A DNA stretch of 6,998 nt, taken from UBA8403 sp964455155 (lineage in GTDB: Bacteria > Bacteroidota > Bacteroidia > Cytophagales > Amoebophilaceae). Numbering within the stretch: position 1 is the stretch's first letter; each line of letters starts with the position of its first letter. The stretch spans positions 1 to 6,998 of the forward strand of contig CAYVYH010000034.1 of the NCBI GenBank assembly GCA_964455155.1, read 5' to 3'. Shown here piece by piece: positions 1-6,329 of this stretch. The notes beneath the pieces are model-generated. The model saw only the letters and a program-made list of their open reading frames with translations. It was not told where the DNA came from and made no database searches. The position numbers and the translations under genes were made by a program.

Positions 1-284
1 CTGGGTTGGGGACGCGAGAACATTCTTCGCCTACATGACTTGGTCCATCCAAGTATTCGGTCACCACTCGAGCCTTCTCCCATGTGCATACAAGGGTCCT
101 GGGAGGGGTTTGAAATCCTAAAGTCTGTTTGCTAACTTGTTGTCTTCGTGATGTTAAGGTTCTATTCTTCTCTTCTGCTCTGTGCCCGACTGCAAGACGC
201 TTTTTAGCATGTCTCGATCGTGTTTGCCGGGACAAGATCAACGATGTCAGCATGGCTTTTTGCAAGCATGTGTGTAACTGTAAT
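1..284. other. Leader region upstream of atpB, no recognised gene
   Basis: This stretch precedes the first ATP synthase gene and I recognise no gene in it. Plus frame 1 is open from the left edge to a TAA at 133-135 (44 codons) and plus frame 2 is open to a TAA at 119-121. Neither translation resembles a family I know, and two open frames over so short a length is expected by chance. A minus-strand frame is also open from 88 to the edge without a recognisable product. The atpB frame extends back to a TTG at 129, but the 52 extra residues are Cys- and Arg-rich and unlike subunit a. The most likely content is the operon promoter and 5' untranslated leader, perhaps with the tail of an upstream gene at the very left. 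Confidence 0.5.
109..140 (+). promoter_or_regulatory. Weak candidate Bacteroidota-type promoter for the atp operon
   Basis: A TTTG at 109-112 is followed after 20 nt by TAACTTGT at 133-140. The Bacteroidota housekeeping promoter is TTTG (-33) and TAnnTTTG (-7) separated by roughly 17-23 nt. The -33 element matches exactly and the spacing fits, but the -7 element keeps only the TA and the first two T. It lies about 145 nt ahead of the chosen atpB start, in the only sizeable non-coding stretch before the operon. Matches this loose occur by chance. Confidence 0.2.
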
Positions 285-1313
285 ATGGTGAGGCGAGCGG
301 TCTACAGTAGGGTCTTATTGGTTGCATTTGCGTTACTCTCCGCTTCCAATATATGGGCGCAAGATATGCCCAGGGAGAGGACCGATGATTTCATCATGCA
401 CCATGTTAGGGATGCACATCATTGGCACTTGATGACTGTTGGCCATACCCACGTCACTCTTCCCCTGCCTATTATCATTTACGCAGTAGACAGCGGCTTG
501 GAGGTGTTTTCCTCTAGTTGTTTTGTAGATATACACCACCAGCGTGTACCCTACAAAGGCTATGTGCTCAATGATGACGAAAAGATTACGGCGCTAGACC
601 AAAGTCGTGCTTTTTATGATCTATCTATTACCAAGAACGTGGCGTCCATGTTGGTCAGTGTATTGATACTGCTGTTTATTTTCTTGGTTGCTGCCCGACG
701 CTATAAACACAGTCCACCAATAGCGCCGCATGGTTTCTGGGCGTTGCTAGAGATGCTCATTTGCTTTGTCAGAGACGAGATAGCTATACCCAATATGGGC
801 AACAGACATTATAGGCGATTCATGCCATATCTGCTCAGCATGTTCTTTTTCATTTGGCTCAATAACTTACTTGGACTGCTGCCCGGTGCCGCTAACGTCA
901 CGGGTAATATCTCTGTAACCTTGGTGCTTGCCCTGTTCACTTTTGTACTTACCAACCTCAGTGGTAATAAACACTACTGGGGGCATATTCTGAATACACC
1001 TGGTGTGCCCAGATGGCTGGCACCTATTATGATTCCTGTGGAGCTACTCGGTCTCTTAACTAAGCCTTTTGCACTCATGGTGCGGCTATTTGCTAATATC
1101 ACTGCAGGTCATATTATTTTGTTAAACATTATTGGCCTGGTGTTTTCTTTAAAAAGCACGTGGGTAGGGCTCATTAGCGTTCCTTTTGGTGCTTTCATGT
1201 TTTCACTTAAGCTGCTTGTTGCTTTCCTCCAAGCCTATATCTTTACACTACTTTCGGCTATCTATCTGGGTGCAGCGGTAGAAGATCATGAACGGGAAGA
1301 AGTAGGCGGCTAG
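285..1313 (+). CDS. atpB: F0F1 ATP synthase subunit a
   Basis: Subunit a is the stationary membrane channel that passes protons to and from the c-ring. I chose ATG 285 (342 aa) because it puts a classic signal peptide at the N-terminus: a basic MVRR start, a hydrophobic core and a likely cleavage after NIWA (about residue 25). ATG 252 would add 11 residues, and TTG 129 would add 52 unlikely ones. After the signal comes a His-rich domain (about 26-110) with MHHVRDAHHWH at 38-48 and LPLP near 59-62, typical of Bacteroidota subunit a. The first membrane helix (about 119-137) follows the LSITKN motif. Further helices lie near 181-201 (with NNLLGLLPG) and 206-224, and two more toward the C-terminus. 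The essential arginine is Arg267 in LMVRLFANITAGH, equivalent to E. coli Arg210, and the final helix has QAYIFTLLSAIYL. It is the first gene of the operon. Only the exact start is uncertain. Confidence 0.96.
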   Translation: MVRRAVYSRVLLVAFALLSASNIWAQDMPRERTDDFIMHHVRDAHHWHLMTVGHTHVTLPLPIIIYAVDSGLEVFSSSCFVDIHHQRVPYKGYVLNDDEKITALDQSRAFYDLSITKNVASMLVSVLILLFIFLVAARRYKHSPPIAPHGFWALLEMLICFVRDEIAIPNMGNRHYRRFMPYLLSMFFFIWLNNLLGLLPGAANVTGNISVTLVLALFTFVLTNLSGNKHYWGHILNTPGVPRWLAPIMIPVELLGLLTKPFALMVRLFANITAGHIILLNIIGLVFSLKSTWVGLISVPFGAFMFSLKLLVAFLQAYIFTLLSAIYLGAAVEDHEREEVGG

Positions 1314-1350
1314 CATTTTTGTACTTGTATCATTCCTAAATAGATTATTT

Positions 1351-1596
1351 ATGTTGACGATGATGTTATTGATGGACGCAAGCCTAGCACTTTTAGGTGC
1401 AGGGGTGGGTGCCGGTGTAGTTACCTTAGCTGCTGGCCTTGGTATTGGAAAGATCGGTTCCGCTGCCATGGAGGCTATTGCAAGACAGCCAGAGTCTAGC
1501 AGCAAAATACAAACGGCCATGATCATTGCTGCTGCCCTGATTGAGGGAGTTGCTCTGTTTGGGGTGTTGATCTGTTTATTAATTGCCACTAAGTAG
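1351..1596 (+). CDS. atpE: F0F1 ATP synthase subunit c
   Basis: This 81-residue proteolipid is the monomer of the rotating c-ring in the membrane. It forms the expected hairpin: a glycine-rich first helix (about 10-40, with repeated GxG spacing), the polar loop ARQPE at 44-48 that contacts gamma and epsilon, and a second helix (about 55-79) with the ion-carrying Glu65 in AALIEGVALFG. Residue 32 is Ile and residue 66 is Gly, where Na+-driven rings have Gln and Ser/Thr, so a proton-driven ring is inferred. Length is normal for the family. Several in-frame ATGs lie close together (1351, 1360, 1363, 1372). The first was used, but a start at 1360 or 1363 would change little. It lies 37 nt after atpB, with an AT-rich stretch before the start and no Shine-Dalgarno motif, as is common in Bacteroidota. 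Confidence 0.96.
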   Translation: MLTMMLLMDASLALLGAGVGAGVVTLAAGLGIGKIGSAAMEAIARQPESSSKIQTAMIIAAALIEGVALFGVLICLLIATK

Positions 1597-1665
1597 TCTT
1601 TAGTCTTTTCACCATAGGGGCGGTTACTGAAGTTTCTAGCTCGCTTGCTCTAACTGTGACGGCGC

Positions 1666-2160
1666 ATGAGTCTGATTACACCTGATTTTGGACTTTTTTT
1701 TTGGCAGACGGTAACGCTACTTGTCGTTCTGTTCATCTTAGGCAAGTTTGCCTGGGGGCCTATTCTGGATGCCATCCAGGAACGAGAGGGTAGTATTAAA
1801 GCGGCATTACAAGCCGCTGAGGCAGCCAGGGAGATGGCTGCGCAAGTTCAGGCCGATAAGGAAGCATTGTTGAGAACGGCCTATATAGAACGAGCAAGGA
1901 TTATTGAGGAGGCGATAGCAACCCAACGCTGCATCATCGATGAAGCCAAAGTAGCGGCCGAAAGGGTAGGTGAAAAAATGATGGAGCAGACTAGAGAACG
2001 CCTAGCAAGAGAGCATGAAGCCTCCCTAAGCACGTTACAAAACCTAGTGGCCACATTGTCTGTACAAATTGCAGAAAAGCTGCTGCGCAACGAACTGAAG
2101 CAGCAGCACACACAAGAAAAGTTAGTTCAGCAGCTCATCAAAGAAGCCCATTGGGGATGA
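1666..2160 (+). CDS. atpF: F0F1 ATP synthase subunit b
   Basis: Subunit b is the peripheral stalk that holds the F1 head against rotation. It is 164 residues, a normal length. The N-terminus TPDFGLFFWQTVTLLVV, with a single membrane helix at about 9-27, followed by KFAWGPILDAIQERE, is the usual start of bacterial b. The remainder is a long, charged, Ala/Glu/Arg-rich helix (about 38-160) expected to form the dimeric coiled coil, ending in a region that binds delta. A run of nine T at 1694-1702 falls in codons 10-12 (Leu-Phe-Phe). ATG 1666 is the only sensible start, since no other in-frame start codon lies close upstream. It follows atpE by 69 nt, and a 123-nt gap separates it from atpH. Only one b-type gene is visible, so the stalk is probably a homodimer. 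Confidence 0.95.
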   Translation: MSLITPDFGLFFWQTVTLLVVLFILGKFAWGPILDAIQEREGSIKAALQAAEAAREMAAQVQADKEALLRTAYIERARIIEEAIATQRCIIDEAKVAAERVGEKMMEQTRERLAREHEASLSTLQNLVATLSVQIAEKLLRNELKQQHTQEKLVQQLIKEAHWG

Positions 2161-2245
2161 GGAGAAGTCTGAGAATTGACCAAAGGCGACTGGCCAGCGT
2201 GCATGCGTTCTAGCGAGAAGATCGTGTACTTGAGTAACATGCAGA

Positions 2246-2265
2246 ACTGTTGATAATCAACCAGT
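2246..2265. repeat. Inverted repeat in the atpF-atpH gap
   Basis: The core GTTGATAATCAAC (2249-2261) is a perfect inverted repeat with 6-nt arms around one central A. Allowing a single bulged C at 2261, the pairing can instead run outward as ACTG (2246-2249) with CAGT (2262-2265) around TTGAT/ATCAA, giving nine pairs. It lies 18-37 nt before the atpH start. No T-run follows, so it does not look like a rho-independent terminator. It could be an operator, an RNA processing or stability stem, or chance. A six-nt-arm palindrome alone is expected once or twice in 7 kb. Confidence 0.35.
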
Positions 2266-2283
2266 AAATAACCGGGCTGTCAC

Positions 2284-2826
2284 ATGAACAAAGTTGCTTC
2301 TAGGTATGCAAAAGCCCTGCTCCAGCTAGCCATTGAGAGAGATGTCCTAGAGCGTGTACGCGCAGATCTGCTCAGTTTTGACCAGATCTGTGCTGCCAAC
2401 AAGGGCTTGGCTGCTACACTCAAAAGCCCTGTGATCTGGTACGAAAAGAAACTGACGATACTGAAAGCCATTCTTCAGCATCATGTACATGGCCTTACGC
2501 TTAACTTTTTGGCTATGATTACTCAAAAATACCGGGCGCCCTTGCTACCTGCTATCATCCGAGCCTTCTTGACCCAGTATAACCAGCACCAAGACATTCA
2601 AATAGCCCAGGTCTTCACTACATTTACGCTGACTAGCCAGCTCACCTTGCAGTTGCAGGAGATCGCACAAAAAATATCCCCGTGCCGACACGTTATACTC
2701 GAGCAACACGTCGATCCAACCCTCATAGGCGGTTATGTGCTACAGGTAGGAGATAAAAGGTTTGACCAAAGCTTGCGCAAAGACCTACTTACGCTACAAA
2801 AGCATTGTGTGACGGAAGGGTATTAA
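2284..2826 (+). CDS. atpH: F0F1 ATP synthase subunit delta
   Basis: Subunit delta (OSCP family) sits on top of the alpha/beta ring and joins it to the b stalk. At 180 residues it has normal length. The N-terminal domain begins VASRYAKALLQLAIER (4-19), the family hallmark. The middle has LKSPVIWYEKKLTILKAIL (46-64), in the place where many relatives have a similar NP-type motif, and LNFLAMITQKYR (73-84). The C-terminal domain carries DPTLIGGYVLQVGDKRFDQS (144-163) followed by LRKDL, which is the delta/OSCP signature. The start at ATG 2284 puts this motif order at the expected distances. It is separated from atpF by the longest spacer of the operon. The stop lies at the start of a seven-A run (2825-2831). 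The 57-nt gap to atpA contains an 18-codon ORF. Confidence 0.94.
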   Translation: MNKVASRYAKALLQLAIERDVLERVRADLLSFDQICAANKGLAATLKSPVIWYEKKLTILKAILQHHVHGLTLNFLAMITQKYRAPLLPAIIRAFLTQYNQHQDIQIAQVFTTFTLTSQLTLQLQEIAQKISPCRHVILEQHVDPTLIGGYVLQVGDKRFDQSLRKDLLTLQKHCVTEGY

Positions 2827-2883
2827 AAAAATGATGCTGCGGGCATCCGATACATTGAATCACTTAAATCATCCTATCACTCG

Positions 2884-4458
2884 ATGAGTATACGACCTGA
2901 TGAAGTAACTGCCATACTTAAAGAGCAGCTTGCTGGCCTGAAGACTGAAAGCGAACTAGAAGAAGTGGGTACCGTACTGCAAGTGGGAGACGGTGTCGCT
3001 CGCATTTATGGCCTCATGAAGGTACAAGCCGGTGAGCTCATAGAATTTGAGAATGGTCGCAAAGGCCTTGCACTAAATCTCGAAGAAGCCAGTGTAGGTG
3101 CTGTGGTGCTTGGCACTACGCAAGGCATCAAAGAAGGCTCCACCGTCAAAAGAACGAAGCGCATTGGAGCCATTAACGTGGGCGAGGGGTTGCTGGGTCG
3201 TGTTGTGAATACCTTGGGGGAACCTATTGACGGGCGCGGGCCCATTGAGGGGACGTTACTTGAACTGCCGCTAGAAAGAAAAGCGCCTGGTGTCATCTAT
3301 CGTCAGCCTGTCAACGAACCGCTACAAACGGGTATCAAGGCCATCGATGCTATGATTCCTATTGGAAGGGGGCAGCGAGAGCTCATCATCGGCGATCGGC
3401 AAACCGGGAAAACAGCCATAGCACTGGATACAATTATCAATCAGCGCTCTTTCTTTGAGCAGGGTACTCCTGTTTACTGCATTTATGTGGCGATAGGGCA
3501 GAAGGCTTCTAACGTGGCGAGTGTAGTAGCAACTTTAAAAAAGCATGGTGCTATGGCATACACCGTTGTTGTGGCTGCCACTGCAGCTGAACCCGCTGCG
3601 CTACAATGCTATGCACCTTTTGCTGGGGCTGCTATCGGGGAGTACTTCAGGGATACGGGCAGGCCAGCGCTGATTGTTTACGATGACCTGTCCAAGCAAG
3701 CGGTAGCTTATAGGGAGGTTTCTCTGCTACTGAGAAGACCTCCGGGAAGGGAAGCCTACCCGGGTGACGTATTCTATCTGCACTCCAGACTTTTGGAAAG
3801 AGCTGCCAAAATCAATAATAACGATGCCATTGTTCGGCAGATGAATGATCTGCCCCCCGCACTACAAGATAGGGTCAAGGGAGGAGGATCCTTAACGGCT
3901 TTGCCGATCATCGAAACACAGGCCGGCGATGTCTCTGCTTATATACCCACCAACGTCATCTCAATCACTGATGGCCAAATATTCTTAGAGAGTAACTTAT
4001 TCAACGCAGGTATCCGTCCTGCCATCAACATAGGTCTCTCTGTGTCTCGTGTGGGAGGTGCTGCACAAATTAAGTCAATGAAAAAAGTGGCGGGCACCTT
4101 GAAACTAGATCAAGCTCAGTTCCGGGAGCTAGAAGCTTTTGCTAAGTTTGGCTCTGATCTTGATGTGGCTACACAGCGGACGATTGATAGGGGGCGTAAG
4201 AACCAAGAGATACTCAAGCAGGTCCAGTATACGCCAGCACCCGTTGCGCAACAGGTAGCAGCGCTATATGCCTCTGTCAACGGATATTTGGACAAGGTAC
4301 CCATAGCGCATGTACAAGACTTTGAAAGGATGTATATGGAGCTCTTGGAGTCCCAACATGAGGAGACCTTAAATAAGATTGCGGCGGGCAATTGGAGCGA
4401 CGAGGTAACTACAGTCCTCATGGCAGAGGCCAAGGTGCTTGTGCAGCGGTACCAATAA
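2884..4458 (+). CDS. atpA: F0F1 ATP synthase subunit alpha
   Basis: Alpha alternates with beta in the F1 hexamer, binds nucleotide at non-catalytic sites and supplies the arginine finger to the catalytic sites. It is 524 residues, against 513 in E. coli. The N-terminal delta-binding helix and beta-barrel (about 1-95) precede the nucleotide-binding domain. Walker A is GDRQTGKT at 170-177 (Lys176, Thr177), and the Walker B region is LIVYDDLSKQA with Asp267/Asp268. RRPPGREAYPGDVFYLHSR follows. The arginine finger is Arg389 in SVSRVGGAAQ, corresponding to E. coli Arg376. A loop at about 309-335 (NNNDAIVRQMNDLPPAL, then VKGGGSLTALP) is longer than in E. coli, a feature I associate with Bacteroidota alphas. 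No alternative in-frame start lies in the atpH-atpA gap, so ATG 2884 is firm. All key residues are present. Confidence 0.98.
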   Translation: MSIRPDEVTAILKEQLAGLKTESELEEVGTVLQVGDGVARIYGLMKVQAGELIEFENGRKGLALNLEEASVGAVVLGTTQGIKEGSTVKRTKRIGAINVGEGLLGRVVNTLGEPIDGRGPIEGTLLELPLERKAPGVIYRQPVNEPLQTGIKAIDAMIPIGRGQRELIIGDRQTGKTAIALDTIINQRSFFEQGTPVYCIYVAIGQKASNVASVVATLKKHGAMAYTVVVAATAAEPAALQCYAPFAGAAIGEYFRDTGRPALIVYDDLSKQAVAYREVSLLLRRPPGREAYPGDVFYLHSRLLERAAKINNNDAIVRQMNDLPPALQDRVKGGGSLTALPIIETQAGDVSAYIPTNVISITDGQIFLESNLFNAGIRPAINIGLSVSRVGGAAQIKSMKKVAGTLKLDQAQFRELEAFAKFGSDLDVATQRTIDRGRKNQEILKQVQYTPAPVAQQVAALYASVNGYLDKVPIAHVQDFERMYMELLESQHEETLNKIAAGNWSDEVTTVLMAEAKVLVQRYQ

Positions 4459-4513
4459 GAACAGATGAGGTAGCAGGCATATCCATATTGGAGTCAACAT
4501 CAACTAGGCCTCT

Positions 4514-4523
4514 AAAGAGGAGG
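4514..4523 (+). promoter_or_regulatory. Strong Shine-Dalgarno-like motif ahead of atpG
   Basis: AAAGAGGAGG is the clearest purine-rich Shine-Dalgarno-like match I found upstream of a gene here, and is unusual because Bacteroidota genes mostly lack one. It is 30 nt before the atpG ATG (4554), too far to serve it directly. It is 14 nt before another ATG (4538) that opens a seven-codon ORF (MHYAHHA, stop 4559-4561) whose end overlaps the atpG start. It could therefore act through translational coupling, or be incidental. Confidence 0.35.
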
Positions 4524-4553
4524 TTCACTATAACCCGATGCATTACGCTCATC

Positions 4554-5441
4554 ATGCCTAATATTAAGGAAGTAGTTAATCGGATCAGTTCAGTCACTTC
4601 TACCCAGCAGATTACCAAAGCCATGAAAATGGTGGCCGCTTCCAAATTGAGTAGAGTGCAACATCAAGTCATGCACATGCGTCTTTATGCCGAGAAGCTT
4701 ACTGCTATGCTGGAAAATGTGACAGCCGGTATCGGTGTAGACTCACTACCTTTACAGCGCTACTCAGAAGAACGTCCGGTACAAGCATTACTACTCGTGG
4801 TGATGGGTTCAGATCGAGGGCTTTGTGGTTCTTCTAATGTGAAAGTCTTTAGGAAAGTGCTCCACTATATCCGAGTAGTAGCACATGACTTGGATCCAGC
4901 GCAAATAACGGTACTTCCGATTGGCAAAAAAGCCCTCACGTTCTTCAAAAAAAGCGTGTTCAGGCTTATTCCAGATTATGCAAGCCTCCCGCACCACTTG
5001 TCCTTTGAGCATGCTAGCCCGGTGGCTGATTTTCTCTCAGATGTCTTTTTGAAGCACACGTATGATCGAATCTTATTAGGCTACAACATGTTCCAAAGTG
5101 CTGCTACCCAGATACCTGTCGTAGAGCAGTTCCTGCCTATCATGAGACCTCCTACCAATACCGAAAGTCAGGAAACATTAACCGACTACATTTACGAGCC
5201 TTCCAAGTCGGCTTTGATGGACGTGTTGCTGCCACGCGCCCTGCAAGTTCGGCTTTACAACGCACTGCTAGAATCCAATGCCTCAGAGCATGGTGCTCGC
5301 ATGACGACTATGAGCAAAGCTACAGACAATGCTGAGGGGTTGCTTAAGGCGCTGCGGCTTACCTACAATAGAACACGGCAGGCAGCGATAACGCGGGAAA
5401 TTGCCGAGATTGTAGCTGGGGCAGAGGCACTTGCGGTATAA
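4554..5441 (+). CDS. atpG: F0F1 ATP synthase subunit gamma
   Basis: Gamma is the central rotor shaft that couples c-ring rotation to catalysis in F1. The start is ATG 4554 (295 aa), because the conserved N-terminal helix begins there: MPNIKEVVNRISSV, then TQQITKAMKMVAASKL (17-32). The frame is open back into the end of atpA, to ATG 4392, but those 54 residues are an out-of-frame reading of atpA and match nothing in gamma. The middle Rossmann-like part has VVMGSDRGLCGSSN (82-95), the family signature. The C-terminal helix has ARMTTMSKATDNA (248-260) followed by YNRTRQAAITREIAEIVAGAEAL, which pairs with the N-terminal helix as a coiled coil inside the alpha/beta ring. It lies 95 nt after atpA and is the last ATP synthase gene here. 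No beta or epsilon gene follows. Confidence 0.96.
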   Translation: MPNIKEVVNRISSVTSTQQITKAMKMVAASKLSRVQHQVMHMRLYAEKLTAMLENVTAGIGVDSLPLQRYSEERPVQALLLVVMGSDRGLCGSSNVKVFRKVLHYIRVVAHDLDPAQITVLPIGKKALTFFKKSVFRLIPDYASLPHHLSFEHASPVADFLSDVFLKHTYDRILLGYNMFQSAATQIPVVEQFLPIMRPPTNTESQETLTDYIYEPSKSALMDVLLPRALQVRLYNALLESNASEHGARMTTMSKATDNAEGLLKALRLTYNRTRQAAITREIAEIVAGAEALAV

Positions 5442-5548
5442 AAAGGTGTACGTCGTTTGGGGTTTAGCGCAGTGCTGAATTCATAAAAAGGGCCATTGCT
5501 GCCATACATTCCGGTTACCTCGTCCTCACGCGTTTTCAGTCGGTGATC

Positions 5549-6256
5549 ATGAAGAAAATTATTCATTTAGCAGATCAAAGGGGACATGCCAACTATGGTT
5601 GGCTTGATACCCACCACACTTTTAGCTTCGGTAATTACTACAATGCCTCTCGCATGGGCTTTGGTGCACTTAGGGTACTGAATGATGATGTTTTGCAGGG
5701 AGGAGGTGGATTTGGTGAGCATGGACATAGCAATATGGAAATTATCTCGGTGCCGTTGCAAGGTGCGCTTGCACATGGTGATAACACGGGCCACACAAGC
5801 GTTATCCGAACTAACGATGTGCAGGTCATGTCTGCTGGTACGGGCATCATGCATACCGAACGCAACCATTCTTCCCATGAGCCAGTCAGTTTCTTACAAC
5901 TTTGGGTACTTCCTGAAGCACAAAACGTATCGCCTCGGTATGCGCAAGGCAACTTTGATCCGAAGACCTGGGAAAATCAATTTGTCTTTTTGGTAGTGCC
6001 CAAACAGCATCAGGGTAAGTTGTGGATTAACCAACAGGCGTTCATTGCCCGAGCAAGTTTAAAGGCAGGCGAGGCGCTGAGCTATGCATTGCAGGTGCCC
6101 GGCCATGGTGTGTATGTATTTGTAATGGAGGGTCAAGTCAGTATAGCAGGGGAACTACTAAGCAGGAGGGATGGCATAGGGATAACAGGCACCAACCGAC
6201 TGGTTTTTCAAGGTATTGAAGCTTGTGACGTGCTACTTATTGAAGTGCCTATGTAG
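5549..6256 (+). CDS. Pirin family protein (cupin, YhhW-like)
   Basis: This 235-residue protein is a bicupin of the pirin family, cytoplasmic with no signal peptide or membrane segment. Its start HLADQRGHANYGWLDTHHTF, then GFGALRVLND, is diagnostic. The metal-binding set of pirins is complete: His58 and His60 in GEHGHSNMEI, His102 and Glu104 in GTGIMHTERN, matching the Fe-binding residues of human pirin and E. coli YhhW. The C-terminal cupin includes GVYVFVMEGQV and ends LLIEVPM. Some pirins have quercetin 2,3-dioxygenase activity, human pirin is a nuclear redox-sensitive regulator, and a Serratia pirin binds pyruvate dehydrogenase E1. The activity of this one cannot be read from sequence. ATG 5549 is preferred, and GTG 5543 would add two residues. 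It follows atpG by 107 nt, so it may have its own promoter, and it converges with lpdA. Confidence 0.93.
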   Translation: MKKIIHLADQRGHANYGWLDTHHTFSFGNYYNASRMGFGALRVLNDDVLQGGGGFGEHGHSNMEIISVPLQGALAHGDNTGHTSVIRTNDVQVMSAGTGIMHTERNHSSHEPVSFLQLWVLPEAQNVSPRYAQGNFDPKTWENQFVFLVVPKQHQGKLWINQQAFIARASLKAGEALSYALQVPGHGVYVFVMEGQVSIAGELLSRRDGIGITGTNRLVFQGIEACDVLLIEVPM

Positions 6257-6329
6257 CCTCCGTGACTACTAACAGGGCGCGAAGGGTTATCAAATTATCA
6301 TGTATCACTGCGTGCCCGTGTCTCGCACT
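6257..6329. other. Convergent intergenic gap between pirin gene and lpdA
   Basis: Two genes end toward each other across this 73-nt gap, so a bidirectional terminator would be expected. I see only short stems near 6310-6330 (for example TGCG/CGCA) with no T-run on either side, so no terminator is called. Termination may be factor-dependent or use a structure too weak to judge by eye. Confidence 0.4.

Noticed and set aside
1248..1589. Minus-strand ORF of 113 codons over atpE
   Set aside because: It is the reverse reading of a strongly conserved subunit c gene, and its translation has no recognisable domain.
2833..2847. GATGC/GCATC hairpin after atpH as a terminator
   Set aside because: The stem is five pairs with no following T-run, and it lies inside an operon where atpA needs read-through.
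4392..4553. 54-residue N-terminal extension of atpG overlapping the end of atpA
   Set aside because: The conserved gamma N-terminus begins exactly at ATG 4554. The extension is an out-of-frame reading of atpA and the intergenic gap.
5442..5548. Terminator or promoter between atpG and the pirin gene
   Set aside because: A TTTG at 5456-5459 has no matching -7 element at the right distance, and no stable stem with a T-run is visible. Nothing is firm enough to call.
5567..5952. Overlapping minus-strand ORFs within the pirin gene, and a plus-frame ORF at 5682-5996
   Set aside because: They overlap a clear pirin coding sequence with full motifs. Their translations are low in recognisable features and look like shadow frames.
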